A stretch of 31,078 nucleotides of DNA from an uncultured bacterium (GCA_903862375.1 CAIOXR010000039.1:1-31078); one strand, 5' to 3'. Positions 6,402 through 14,748 are shown, numbered from the stretch's first letter. The notes: generated by a model from the sequence alone, not told the origin. Made by a program: numbers and translations.

Positions 6402-9113
6402 TTATTTTCTTCGTAGAACTTTCTTTAGATACTTCCCTGTGTGGCTACCTACACTATTGGCAACTTCTTCTGGTGTCCCTCTTGCAACGATCTTCCCACC
6501 TCCAAGACCTCCTTCTGGGCCTATATCTATGATATAGTCAGAGCATTTAATGATATCCATATTGTGTTCTATAACAACTACACTATTCCCTTTATTCACA
6601 AGTCTATTCAATACTTCTAAAAGCTTTGCAACATCATCATAGTGAAGCCCAACTGTCGGCTCATCTAAAAGATAAATTGTTTTCTCTTCATAAGGACGAT
6701 AAAGCTCTGAAGAAATTTTCACACGCTGTGCTTCTCCACCAGAAAGTGTAGTAGCCGACTGACCAAGCTTCACATACCCAAGACCGACATCTATTAAAGT
6801 TTTCATCCTGTCATATATTGCTGGTATGTCTTCGTAGAAAACTATCGCTTCTTCTATCGTCATTTGTAAAACATCATAAATATTTTTCTTTTTATATTTT
6901 ACAGTTAAAGTTTCTTTATCAAATCTTTTACCATTACACACATCACAAGTCACATAGACAGTCGGTAAGAAATGCATTTCTACTGCTACCTCTCCGTTCC
7001 CTTCGCAGGCCTCACAGCGACCACCTTTCACATTAAAAGAGAATCTATTCGCTTTCCACCCTTTTAATCTTGCTTCATCACTTAAAGCAAATAAGTCTCT
7101 TATGTGAGTGAAAGCTCCAGTATAGGTAGCAATATTAGACCTTGGAGTTCTACCTATCGGTGACTGATCTATAAGTACTACTCGAGCTAGATACTCAGTA
7201 CCAGTAAATGATGCACAATTAAATACTTTTGCTGTGCGGAATTTCCTTTCGTATCTTGCTTGTAGATTCTTATGTAATATCTCATACATAAAAGAACTTT
7301 TACCAGAACCAGATACTCCAGTAATAGTCACAAGCTTCCCTAGTGGTACTTCTGCATTCAAATTATCAATATTAAAAATTTTACCTCCCACTATTTTAAG
7401 AGTACCCTTATCACTACTTCTTCTCTTCTCTGGAATTTCAATACGAGCTTCATTCCTCAAATATGCTAAAGTTCTGGATTTAGAAATATTCGTAAGTGCA
7501 TCTAGTAAATCTTGTAAATAATCAGCCACAATAACTTGCCCGCCGTGAACTCCTGCCTTGGGACCAATATCTATAATATAGTCCGATGCATAAATAGTAT
7601 CTTCATCATGTTCTACCACGATAATTGTATTCCCCAAATCACGGAGATTCTCGAGAGTTTTGATAAGCTTATCATTATCTCTCTGATGTAAACCAATAGT
7701 CGGCTCATCGAGTACATATAAAGCCCCCACAAGCCTAGAACCTAACTGTGAAGCAAGACGAATTCTCTGAGCTTCTCCTCCAGACAAAGTATTTGCTTTT
7801 CTATCTAAAGACAAGTAATCAAGACCTACATTTAGTAAGAATTGTAATCTAGCTTCTATCTCTTTAATAACAACTTTTGATATTTCTTTTTCTTGTTCTG
7901 TTAATTCTAACTCAATAAAATAATCTGCAACATCGGAAATAGAAAGTTTCGTTACATCCACGATGTTAAGCGGAGAAGAAATTGTCTTATCAAAATCGTA
8001 GGTGTGGGCGCGCGCCGAATTCTGATTAATATCAGAATTCGGTAGGGATAAACGATTTTCAGAAGATAATTTCTTCGTAGCTTTCTTACCAGTTCCTAGA
8101 TACACATGCAGCGCTTCTGTACGAAGACGGAGACCCTTACAATCATCACAAGGATCCAAGCCACCGAAATACTTTGTCCCTAAGCCATTACAAGTCGGAC
8201 ATGCACCATAAGGAGAATTAAATGAGAAGAGCCTTGGCTCAATCTCAGGGAAAGCAAAGCCATCATTTGCACAGGAGAACTTCGAAGACATCAAGTATTC
8301 ATCTTCATCTATCTTGATAATTACCAAGCCATCTGCTTCAAGTAAAGCTCTCTCTACGCTTTCAGCAAGACGAGAGTATGAATCTTTCTCATTATCTTTG
8401 AATTCATGAATTTCAAAGCTATCAACAATGACTTCTATATCATGCTTCTTTGTTTTAGAAATATCTATTCTTTCTCTTAATTTCTTTTTCTCACCATCAA
8501 GCCTTACTTCTGCAAAACCTTTATTCAGTAAATCATAAAGAAGTTGATAGTACTCACCTTTTCTACCACGAACAACAGGAGCCAGAATAGAGACTGGGGC
8601 TTCATTCCACTCTACACCCAAGATTTTCTTTTTCTTTGTATCTTTTTGAAAATTCTTTATCTTGTCTATCGCAAAGTGAAGTATCTCATCGTTTGATAAT
8701 TTCTTAATCTCTGTACCACACAAAGGACAATGTGGGTGCCCTATACGAGCATAAAGAACACGAAGATAATCATATATCTCAGTAATGGTAGCAACAGTCG
8801 AACGAGGATTATTCGAACGAGACTTCTGATCAATTGAAATAGCTGGAGAAAGACCTGTGATCTCATCTACATCTGGCTTTGGCATTTGATTCAAGAATTG
8901 ACGTGCATAAGCAGACAAACTCTCTACATAGCGACGCTGGCCTTCAGCAAAGATAGTATCAAAAGCCAAAGAAGACTTACCAGAACCTGACATTCCAGTA
9001 ATCACAATCATCTTATTGCGAGGCATTTCTACAGAAATATTCTTCAGATTATGAGTCCTCGCCCCTTTTATTATTATTTTGTCTATATTTTTATCTTTCA
9101 TAAATTTAAACAT
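6402..9113 (-). CDS. uvrA: Excinuclease ABC subunit A with a palindromic insertion
   Basis: UvrA is the damage-sensing ATPase that loads UvrB in nucleotide excision repair. This 903-residue protein has the full layout: first Walker A GMSGSGKSS (40-48), zinc finger 1 CPLC (129-132) with CANDGF (281-286) beyond the UvrB-binding domain, the C305/C308 to C322/C325 zinc module, ABC signature LSGGEAQRIRLA (443-454), Walker B YVLDEPTIGLHQ; then the second ATPase with GVSGSGKSS (599-607), zinc module C700/C703 and C723/C726, LSGGEAQRVKI (790-800) and YLLDEPTVGLH. Residues about 341-383 are extra compared with the usual short GGKNI-type linker and carry a palindrome at DNA level. The protein could also start at Met5. 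The gene leads an operon with uvrC and has its own promoter with a short leader of about 40 nt. Confidence 0.96.
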   Translation of the reverse strand: MFKFMKDKNIDKIIIKGARTHNLKNISVEMPRNKMIVITGMSGSGKSSLAFDTIFAEGQRRYVESLSAYARQFLNQMPKPDVDEITGLSPAISIDQKSRSNNPRSTVATITEIYDYLRVLYARIGHPHCPLCGTEIKKLSNDEILHFAIDKIKNFQKDTKKKKILGVEWNEAPVSILAPVVRGRKGEYYQLLYDLLNKGFAEVRLDGEKKKLRERIDISKTKKHDIEVIVDSFEIHEFKDNEKDSYSRLAESVERALLEADGLVIIKIDEDEYLMSSKFSCANDGFAFPEIEPRLFSFNSPYGACPTCNGLGTKYFGGLDPCDDCKGLRLRTEALHVYLGTGKKATKKLSSENRLSLPNSDINQNSARAHTYDFDKTISSPLNIVDVTKLSISDVADYFIELELTEQEKEISKVVIKEIEARLQFLLNVGLDYLSLDRKANTLSGGEAQRIRLASQLGSRLVGALYVLDEPTIGLHQRDNDKLIKTLENLRDLGNTIIVVEHDEDTIYASDYIIDIGPKAGVHGGQVIVADYLQDLLDALTNISKSRTLAYLRNEARIEIPEKRRSSDKGTLKIVGGKIFNIDNLNAEVPLGKLVTITGVSGSGKSSFMYEILHKNLQARYERKFRTAKVFNCASFTGTEYLARVVLIDQSPIGRTPRSNIATYTGAFTHIRDLFALSDEARLKGWKANRFSFNVKGGRCEACEGNGEVAVEMHFLPTVYVTCDVCNGKRFDKETLTVKYKKKNIYDVLQMTIEEAIVFYEDIPAIYDRMKTLIDVGLGYVKLGQSATTLSGGEAQRVKISSELYRPYEEKTIYLLDEPTVGLHYDDVAKLLEVLNRLVNKGNSVVVIEHNMDIIKCSDYIIDIGPEGGLGGGKIVARGTPEEVANSVGSHTGKYLKKVLRRK
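7992..8059. repeat. Nested palindrome inside uvrA
   Basis: Outer arms AAAATCGT (7992-7999) and ACGATTTT (8052-8059) enclose a 12-bp perfect stem CCGAATTCTGAT (8015-8026) / ATCAGAATTCGG (8031-8042) around TAAT. The unpaired GGTGTGGGCGCGCG to the left is far more GC-rich than the gene around it. The element lies within the extra segment of UvrA (about residues 352-374). It shares the nested design but not the sequence of the uvrC/tgt element. Confidence 0.8.
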
Positions 9114-9160
9114 TCCCCTTTTCTTTCCTAGAGGGGGTATATCTGTATTAAACTATCTAT

Positions 9161-9189
9161 ATATTAACATGAGAAGTATAATTTGACAA
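9161..9189 (-). promoter_or_regulatory. uvrA promoter, sharing its -35 region with a divergent promoter
   Basis: On the minus strand TTGTCA (9189-9184) and TAATAT (9166-9161) are 17 nt apart, with TG one base before the -10 box (extended -10). The predicted start near 9154 leaves a leader of about 40 nt. That leader has a CCCC/GGGG potential pairing, and the GGGG lies just before the ATG at 9113. The -35 overlaps TTGACA of the plus-strand promoter at 9183-9188. Confidence 0.65.
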
Positions 9190-9211
9190 ATAATAATAAG
9201 TATGCTAAGTT
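9183..9211 (+). promoter_or_regulatory. Plus-strand promoter facing the uvrA-uvrB spacer
   Basis: A consensus TTGACA (9183-9188) lies 17 nt from TAAGTT (9206-9211), which is preceded by TGC (extended -10). No open reading frame follows on this strand; the downstream DNA is the hairpin-rich spacer. Confidence 0.6.
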
Positions 9212-9217
9212 GATAAA

Positions 9218-9398
9218 AAAATACAAAGAATCACATAGAATGTTTGTTTACAAAAACAACTCGTTCACAAACTAAGTAAGCAGATATTCGTGTGATTCTA
9301 AAAAAATAAAGAGAGTTGGTGTGTTTCTTTGCTGTTTCGACACAAACTCTCACAATCGAGACCTTCATGACAATTGCCATGAAGGTCTTTCAATTTTT
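9218..9398 (+). ncRNA. Candidate small RNA in the uvrA-uvrB spacer
   Basis: A transcript from the promoter at 9183-9211 would run about 180 nt through three hairpins. They are AGAATCACA/TGTGATTCT (9227-9235 with 9291-9299), GAGAGTT-GTGT/ACAC-AACTCTC (9311-9322 with 9340-9351), and AGACCTTCATG/CATGAAGGTCT (9359-9369 with 9378-9388), the last followed by a T-rich run. No coding potential is visible. The first two hairpins are also followed by T-tracts on the opposite strand, so part of this structure certainly serves uvrB termination. A dedicated RNA is inference. Confidence 0.45.
9221..9351 (-). terminator. Tandem terminators downstream of uvrB
   Basis: Reading the minus strand after the uvrB stop, the hairpin GAGAGTT...AACTCTC (9351-9311) is followed by TTTATTTTTTT. 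A second hairpin AGAATCACA...TGTGATTCT (9299-9227) is followed by TTGTATTTTTTT. Both have classical Rho-independent form and would insulate uvrA from the uvrB operon. Confidence 0.75.
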
Positions 9399-9410
9399 GT
9401 TTAATTATTA

Positions 9411-11615
9411 TTAAAGATTAATTTTCTCCATCTTTTCTTTTAATACCACTATCTCATCTCTCAATATTGCGGCAGTTTCAAAATCTAATTCTTTCACTGC
9501 TTTATTCATCTCTTTTTCTTTAATTTTAATTATCTTATCATATACTGACTTATTCCTATCTTCATCTGAAAGAAGTAAATTCTTTATTGATTCACTCTCA
9601 CCTTTTCCTTTATTACTTTTATCTTTCTTAAATGCTTTTTTGAATAATTCTACATCAAGATCTATCTCAGCATTCACAGCTTTACTATGCTTGTCCTCAA
9701 GCTCCTCTGTTATATCTTTAATCTTTTTTATAATTGTCTGTGGAGTTATACTGTGTTTTTTATTATATGCTATCTGTATATCTCTTCTTCTCGTCGTCTC
9801 TCCGATAGCACTATCTAAAGCTTTAGTCATATGATCAGCATAAAGCACAACCCTGCCTTCGACATTTCTAGCTGCTCGTCCGATAATCTGTATGAGTGAA
9901 GTTTCTGAGCGAAGAAAGCCTTCCTTGTCTGCATCTAAAATTCCTATTAAAGCAAGTTCTGGTAAATCTAATCCTTCACGAAGTAAATTCACACCGATAA
10001 GAATATCGAAATCCCCTTTCCTAAACTGAGTTAGTATTTGAATTCTTTCTATTGTTTTTATATCACTATGTAAATATTCTGCTTTGTATCCTTTCTCTTT
10101 TAAAAAGATTGATAAATCTTCTGCCATCTTTTTCGTCAAAGTAGTTGCTATAGCACGGAAACCTTTTTTTATTACTCTATCTGCTTCTTTTACAAAGTCT
10201 TCTATCTGTCCTGGATATGTATTTTCTCCTCCTTTTTGAGGAGGAGTGCCCTTTAGGGCGAGGTGATGATTATATTCAAGATCACCACCCCCTACCCCCT
10301 CCTCTGCAAGGAGGGGAGAAAATGCACCAACACTCACTGGCTTTACTAAAATTTCTGGATCTATAAGTCCAGTAGGACGAATAATTTGTTCTACTATCTT
10401 ATCACTTGTGGTTCTTTCAAACTGACTTGGAGTAGCCGATACATAAATAACATCTCCAATTCTTTCTTCAAATTCGTCATACTTAAGAGGGCGATTATCT
10501 TTCGCTGATGGTAAACGAAAACCAAAATCAACAAGTGTCTTCTTTCTTGAAGCATCTCCAGCGAACATTCCACCAAGTTGAGGAAGTGTCACATGAGATT
10601 CATCGATAATAGTAAGAAAATCTCCTTTAAAATACGACATCAAAGTATCAGGAGCTTCGCCTTCTTTTTTACCAGAAAGTTGCCTTGAATAATTCTCAAT
10701 ACCATTACAATAACCTACTTCTTTAATCATAGCTAAGTCGTAGTTTGTCCTTCTTTTTATTCTTTCCGCTTCGAGAAGTTTGCCTTCTCGTTCAAACATT
10801 TTTAATTGTTGTGTTAATTCTTGCTTTATATTCTTTATCGCTATTTTTACTTTATCTGTCTCAGTGATAAAGTGCTTTGCCGGAAAGAAAAATATATTCT
10901 TCTCTTCTTTTAAAACATGAGCAGAAACTGGATCAACTTTTAATATTTTAGATATAACTCCACTATTGAATTCTATCTGATAAACAAATGTTTCAGATAT
11001 TGGCATAACTTCAACTCTGTCACCTATTGATCTAAAGGTTCCAGGATTCAAGTCAGCATTCGTTCTTTCAAAATGTATTCCAAGAAGTTTTCTCATCAAA
11101 TCAGTCCTTCCTATTTTAGAACCAATCTCAAGTTTCAAATTTACTTTTTCGTATTCTTCAGGACTTCCTAAACCATAAATACAAGAAACAGAAGCCACAA
11201 TGATAACATCTGGACGAGTCAAAAGTGACTGAGTTGTCGCATGGCGAAGTCGATCTATCTCTTTATTTATCTGAGCATCTTTCTCTATATATGTATCAGT
11301 CACTGGCATGTATGCTTCAGGCTGATAGTAATCATAATAAGATACGAAATAGTGAACTGCCGCATCAGGGAAAAATTCTCGAAACTCTTGTGCAAGCTGA
11401 GCTGCTAAAGTCTTATTATGAGCAATTACTAAAGTAGGCTTATTCCAAGCTTCTATAACATTCGCTATTGTGAAAGTTTTACCTGTACCTGTCGCACCCA
11501 AAAGAGTCTGCTTTTTCAAGCCCTTTTTCAAACCATCAAGTAATTCTAAAATCGCCTTAGGCTGATCCCCATCTGGTTTGTAAATGCTTTTTAATTTGAA
11601 TATTTTATTGGACAT
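9411..11615 (-). CDS. uvrB: Excinuclease ABC subunit B with a palindromic insertion
   Basis: UvrB is the DNA-dependent helicase-like ATPase that verifies damage and recruits UvrC. At 734 residues it is longer than the usual 660-680. Visible are Walker A GATGTGKTFT (40-49), the beta-hairpin region YYDYYQPEAYMP (93-104), DESH (338-341), YVSATP (391-396), TTLTKKMAEDL (491-501), the helicase motif VI-type segment QIIGRAARN and the C-terminal UVR motif (last 40 residues: KEMNKAVKELDFETAAILRDEI). Residues about 427-467 interrupt the usual DPEI-V-P...QIDD junction and are encoded mostly by a 103-bp palindromic element. The start overlaps the end of tgt by 11 nt, so the two are translationally coupled. 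Two terminators follow the stop. Confidence 0.95.
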   Translation of the reverse strand: MSNKIFKLKSIYKPDGDQPKAILELLDGLKKGLKKQTLLGATGTGKTFTIANVIEAWNKPTLVIAHNKTLAAQLAQEFREFFPDAAVHYFVSYYDYYQPEAYMPVTDTYIEKDAQINKEIDRLRHATTQSLLTRPDVIIVASVSCIYGLGSPEEYEKVNLKLEIGSKIGRTDLMRKLLGIHFERTNADLNPGTFRSIGDRVEVMPISETFVYQIEFNSGVISKILKVDPVSAHVLKEEKNIFFFPAKHFITETDKVKIAIKNIKQELTQQLKMFEREGKLLEAERIKRRTNYDLAMIKEVGYCNGIENYSRQLSGKKEGEAPDTLMSYFKGDFLTIIDESHVTLPQLGGMFAGDASRKKTLVDFGFRLPSAKDNRPLKYDEFEERIGDVIYVSATPSQFERTTSDKIVEQIIRPTGLIDPEILVKPVSVGAFSPLLAEEGVGGGDLEYNHHLALKGTPPQKGGENTYPGQIEDFVKEADRVIKKGFRAIATTLTKKMAEDLSIFLKEKGYKAEYLHSDIKTIERIQILTQFRKGDFDILIGVNLLREGLDLPELALIGILDADKEGFLRSETSLIQIIGRAARNVEGRVVLYADHMTKALDSAIGETTRRRDIQIAYNKKHSITPQTIIKKIKDITEELEDKHSKAVNAEIDLDVELFKKAFKKDKSNKGKGESESIKNLLLSDEDRNKSVYDKIIKIKEKEMNKAVKELDFETAAILRDEIVVLKEKMEKINL
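10221..10323. repeat. 103-bp palindromic element inside uvrB
   Basis: The ends ATTTTCTCCTCCTT (10221-10234) and AAGGAGGGGAGAAAAT (10308-10323) pair with a 2-nt bulge. Nested inside are CTCCT/AGGAG, GCCC-TTTA-GGGC and GGTGAT/ATCACC stems. G+C content is clearly above that of the gene. It encodes about residues 431-465, including AEEGVGGG and KGTPPQKGG, which are not part of UvrB. The form is that of a miniature inverted-repeat element that kept the reading frame. Confidence 0.85.
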
Positions 11616-12918
11616 ATTTTTTCAAAAATTCTTCTTTAAATTCAGAAAATTTATCATCTAAAATTGATTGACGTATTTGTCTGACTAGATTCGTAATGAA
11701 GTACACATTATGTACTGAAGCCAAAGTTGCACCAAGCATTTCTTTCGCCCTGAACAAATGTGACAAATATGAACGGGTGTAGTTTAGACAAGTATTACAT
11801 TTACAATCAGTATCAATAGAACCAAAATCATTTATAAACTTTGCATTCATTATATTTATCTTACCATTCTTTGTAAATAAAGTTCCATTACGAGCTATGC
11901 GAGTAGGACCTACACAATCAAATAAATCTACTCCATTCTCTACTCCTGAGAATAAATCCTCCGGCTCACCTATACCGAGTAAGTGCCTAGGCTTATCATC
12001 TGGTAATTCTTCATTCACCCATTTCACAGCTTTCGACATATCTTCTTTAGCAAAAGAACCACCAATACCAAAACCATCAAAATCCATTTCGCCTATAATT
12101 CTTGCTGACTTCTTTCTTAATTCCTCCGATCGTCCTCCTTGGACAATACCAAAAAGTGCTTGAGGTAAAGTATTTCGAGAAGAATTCTGCTGTTCTTTTT
12201 GAGATGGTCTGGCACCTTGTCCTCCCTCATCCGAGGACCTCTCAAAAAGAATTGCAGAAGTAGTCTCTTCTTTTTCTTCTTCCCTCTTTTTATGTTCTAT
12301 CAAACTTCTTTTTGCCCAAGCATGAGTGCGAGACAAAGCTTCATCTTGATATACATCATTCTCAGTCGGAGAAGTACATTCATCAAAAGCAAAAATAATA
12401 TCAGCACCTAAGTTGTGCTGTATCTCTATTGATTTCTCTGGTGTTATGTAGTGCAACGATCCATCTATGTGCGAACGAAAAGAAACTCCATCATTCCCTA
12501 TGGTCGCCAAGCGAGGCACCCCATCTTCTACCACAGATCGCTCTGTGATAAGCAAGCTTGGATCAGTTACAGAAACAACTTTAGATAATTCTTTCCCATA
12601 AGCTACACCCAAAGAAAAAACTTGGAAGCCACCAGAATCAGTCATCATAGGACCATCCCAATTCATAAATTTATGTAAGCCACCTGCCTCTCTTATAAGA
12701 TCATCACCAGGCTGTAAATACAAATGATAAGTATTTGCTAATACGACAGGAGTACCTAGCTCTTTTAACTGTTCTGGTGTCAGCGATTTCACTGTACCTT
12801 TAGTACCCACAACAACAAAAGAAGGAGTCTCTATAACTCCGTGCGGAGTAGTAAGTACTCCTGCCCTACCTAAAGCATTAGGTAATTTCTTTTCAATTTT
12901 AAAATTTATAGCTTTCAT
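11605..12918 (-). CDS. tgt: Queuine/preQ1 tRNA-guanine transglycosylase with a palindromic insertion
   Basis: TGT exchanges guanine 34 of GUN anticodons for preQ1. This 437-residue protein is longer than the usual 370-390. Signature parts are NTYHLYLQPG (62-71), MTDSGGFQVFS with catalytic Asp94 (92-102), FAFDECTSP (177-184), ALFGIVQGG (254-262), GFGIGG, VDLFDCVGPTR with nucleophile Asp334, and the zinc site C372, C374, C377 and H403. Residues about 211-252, just before ALFGIVQGG, are extra. Their core is the palindromic repeat shared with uvrC, here read as LFERSSDEGGQGARPSQK. A second stretch around 107-140 is also longer than in E. coli but I cannot call it an insertion. The gene lies 3 nt after mreC and overlaps uvrB. 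Confidence 0.95.
   Translation of the reverse strand: MKAINFKIEKKLPNALGRAGVLTTPHGVIETPSFVVVGTKGTVKSLTPEQLKELGTPVVLANTYHLYLQPGDDLIREAGGLHKFMNWDGPMMTDSGGFQVFSLGVAYGKELSKVVSVTDPSLLITERSVVEDGVPRLATIGNDGVSFRSHIDGSLHYITPEKSIEIQHNLGADIIFAFDECTSPTENDVYQDEALSRTHAWAKRSLIEHKKREEEKEETTSAILFERSSDEGGQGARPSQKEQQNSSRNTLPQALFGIVQGGRSEELRKKSARIIGEMDFDGFGIGGSFAKEDMSKAVKWVNEELPDDKPRHLLGIGEPEDLFSGVENGVDLFDCVGPTRIARNGTLFTKNGKINIMNAKFINDFGSIDTDCKCNTCLNYTRSYLSHLFRAKEMLGATLASVHNVYFITNLVRQIRQSILDDKFSEFKEEFLKKYVQ
12195..12249. repeat. Coding palindromic element, copy in tgt
   Basis: On the minus strand CTTTTTGAGA-GGTC pairs with GACC-A-TCTCAAAAAG, and the arms extend outward (12185-12194 with 12250-12259, one 2x2 loop). 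The interior has CCTC-GGAT-GAGG. Compared with the uvrC copy at 5763-5821, the stem changes GAAA/TTTC to GAGA/TCTC, a paired change that keeps the stem. The reading frame differs by one from that used in uvrC. Confidence 0.85.
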
Positions 12919-12921
12919 TTA

Positions 12922-13719
12922 TTATTCACGATTTACGAATACCCATTTTAGATTCTGTACATTTATCGGAGATCTTAATAGTAACTTTTTCACTGGATCA
13001 TTTGGACTTGATATAACTTCTTCTATAATAGCTACAATTTCTGATTGAAGTCCTGGTAGATAAATGAAGCCATCCTTTAGAAAAGTCAGATCGACGGGTA
13101 TACTCATCTCAAAATTACCTCCTCCTCTACCTATCAGATCTACGCTTGTATTTGAGCCTTCCATCATAGCTTCTGTCACTTCTCCTGGATTTGTATAAAG
13201 AGTCACTAGTGATGTCTTTGCATATACTTCACTCACTTCACCTATTGGAGTCAAATCATTCGCATACACTTTATCCCCAGTTGAAATATTTGAGTCAGTA
13301 CCTATATCTATAATGATAGTATCATATGGTGAATAATTGGGTTTCGTTAAAATACTTGAAAGTACAAAATCTTTTTCTATAGGTATACGATCAAAAGATT
13401 CTTTCAGTAAAGTATTCTCATCTTTCAATATCTGATAATTTATCATTGAGTTTTTAATATCTGTATTCTCTTTCTTTAAATTTTCATTCTCTTTATATAC
13501 TGATGATTTAGTGCGAACTACATAACCACTATCTTCCACTTTCTCAATGACAATATTTTTTGCCTTCCATATTGGTTTTCCTATATAATTTAATAAACTC
13601 CCACTTGAAGCAAATACCCCAAACGAAGCCAAGCATAGAAAAATTATTAAAAATATTATATTTTTAATTAATCTTTTTTTCTTAGCTATTTCTTTTTTAT
13701 CTCGGAACTGATGAATCAT
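12922..13719 (-). CDS. mreC: Rod-shape protein MreC
   Basis: This 265-residue protein has a short basic cytoplasmic N-terminus, one transmembrane helix (about 19-40, IKNIIFLIIFLCLASFGVFA), a coiled coil (about 70-105, rich in KENENLKKEN) and the beta-barrel MreC domain from about 115, with GTDSNISTGDKVYANDLTPIG-type repeats. MreC is a periplasmic scaffold that links MreB to the elongation-specific murein synthases. The start overlaps mreB by 23 nt (the ATG lies inside the last codons of mreB), so the two are translationally coupled. No mreD or rodA follows; tgt comes next after 3 nt, which is an unusual arrangement. Confidence 0.92.
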   Translation of the reverse strand: MIHQFRDKKEIAKKKRLIKNIIFLIIFLCLASFGVFASSGSLLNYIGKPIWKAKNIVIEKVEDSGYVVRTKSSVYKENENLKKENTDIKNSMINYQILKDENTLLKESFDRIPIEKDFVLSSILTKPNYSPYDTIIIDIGTDSNISTGDKVYANDLTPIGEVSEVYAKTSLVTLYTNPGEVTEAMMEGSNTSVDLIGRGGGNFEMSIPVDLTFLKDGFIYLPGLQSEIVAIIEEVISSPNDPVKKLLLRSPINVQNLKWVFVNRE

Positions 13720-14743
13720 CTGTGTTTAATAAAACTTCTTGATAAGTATCAAAATCATCGAGTATCACTCCTGTACCACGAGCTACTGCAGTCAAAGGAT
13801 CTTCTGCAATATATATAGGAATCTTTAAAGCTTTTTGTAATAAAATATCTAACCCTCGTATAAGGGCGCCTCCGCCTGACAAGACTAAACCTCTATGCAT
13901 TATATCAGATAAGATTTCTGGAGGTGTCGTCTCAAGTACTTCTTTCACTCCATCTACCAAACTTAATACAGAAGGAAGTATCGCTTCTCTAATATCAGAA
14001 TCAGTAATAATGACTTGTCTTGGAAGGCCAGTTACTAAGTCTCTCCCTCTTACTTCAGCTTCCATAGGATCTCCTTCTACTACAGTACCTATAGCAATTT
14101 TCACATTCTCAGCAGTCCTTTCTCCGATAAGTAATTTAAATTCATCTTTCATATAATTTATAATACTTATATTTAGTAGATCACCTGCTATTTTTAAATT
14201 CTTCGAACGTACCACTCCTGAAAGTGATATGACCGCTACGTCTGTAGTTCCTCCTCCTATATCTACAATCACAGAACCTACTGCCTCTTTAACTGGCAGA
14301 CGAATTCCTATTGCTGCAGACATCGGTTCTTCTACTATATATACTTCTCGAGCTCCTGCTGAGCGAGCTGCATCTTCTACTGCTCTTATCTCCACATTTG
14401 TAATACCAGTTGGTACTCCTAGGATGACTCGAGGACGGATAAACTTTTTTGATATTTTCTCAGCTTTACTTATAAGATAAGAAAGCATTTCTTCTGTAAC
14501 TTCGAAATCAGATATAACCCCATCAACGATAGGTCTGATAGCTCTTACATGTCCTGGAGTCCTACCTAACATTTGCTTTGCTTCTGCACCTACTGCTACG
14601 ATCTGGCCCGTCTTTTGATTTACCACAACCACTGAAGGTTCATTTATAACGATACCGTGCCCTTTCAAATACACTAGAGTATTTGCAGTCCCTAGATCTA
14701 TACCGATATCATTAGAAAACATTTGGTAAAATTTTTTAAACAT
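13697..14743 (-). CDS. mreB: Rod-shape actin homologue MreB
   Basis: This 348-residue protein has the usual MreB length. It starts with a short amphipathic segment (MFKKFYQMFSN) that in MreB binds the membrane, followed by phosphate-1 motif DIGIDLGTANTLVY (12-25), HVRAIRPIVDGVI, phosphate-2 motif VDIGGGTTDVAVIS and the adenosine motif LSGGGALIRGL. It polymerises under the inner membrane and guides lateral wall synthesis. Its first 11 codons and 4 nt of upstream DNA recur in decayed form at 16967-17003, next to the second proS. It follows the archaeal-type proS by 5 nt and leads mreC-tgt-uvrB. Confidence 0.96.
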   Translation of the reverse strand: MFKKFYQMFSNDIGIDLGTANTLVYLKGHGIVINEPSVVVVNQKTGQIVAVGAEAKQMLGRTPGHVRAIRPIVDGVISDFEVTEEMLSYLISKAEKISKKFIRPRVILGVPTGITNVEIRAVEDAARSAGAREVYIVEEPMSAAIGIRLPVKEAVGSVIVDIGGGTTDVAVISLSGVVRSKNLKIAGDLLNISIINYMKDEFKLLIGERTAENVKIAIGTVVEGDPMEAEVRGRDLVTGLPRQVIITDSDIREAILPSVLSLVDGVKEVLETTPPEILSDIMHRGLVLSGGGALIRGLDILLQKALKIPIYIAEDPLTAVARGTGVILDDFDTYQEVLLNTDDSSVPR

Positions 14744-14747
14744 ATAA
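14711..14747. repeat. Direct repeat A1: start of mreB
   Basis: This 37-bp segment (11 codons of mreB plus 4 nt upstream) matches 16967-17003 at 35 of 37 positions in the same orientation. See the proS tandem finding. Confidence 0.85.
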
Positions 14748-14748
14748 T

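Noticed and set aside
11225..11437. Plus-strand open frame opposite uvrB
   Set aside because: It lies fully inside conserved uvrB codons; no start signals.
12500..12605. Possible further palindromic insertion in tgt (CACAGA/TCTGTG at about 12532-12547)
   Set aside because: Only a 6-bp stem, and this loop is variable in length among Tgt proteins; not enough to call an element.
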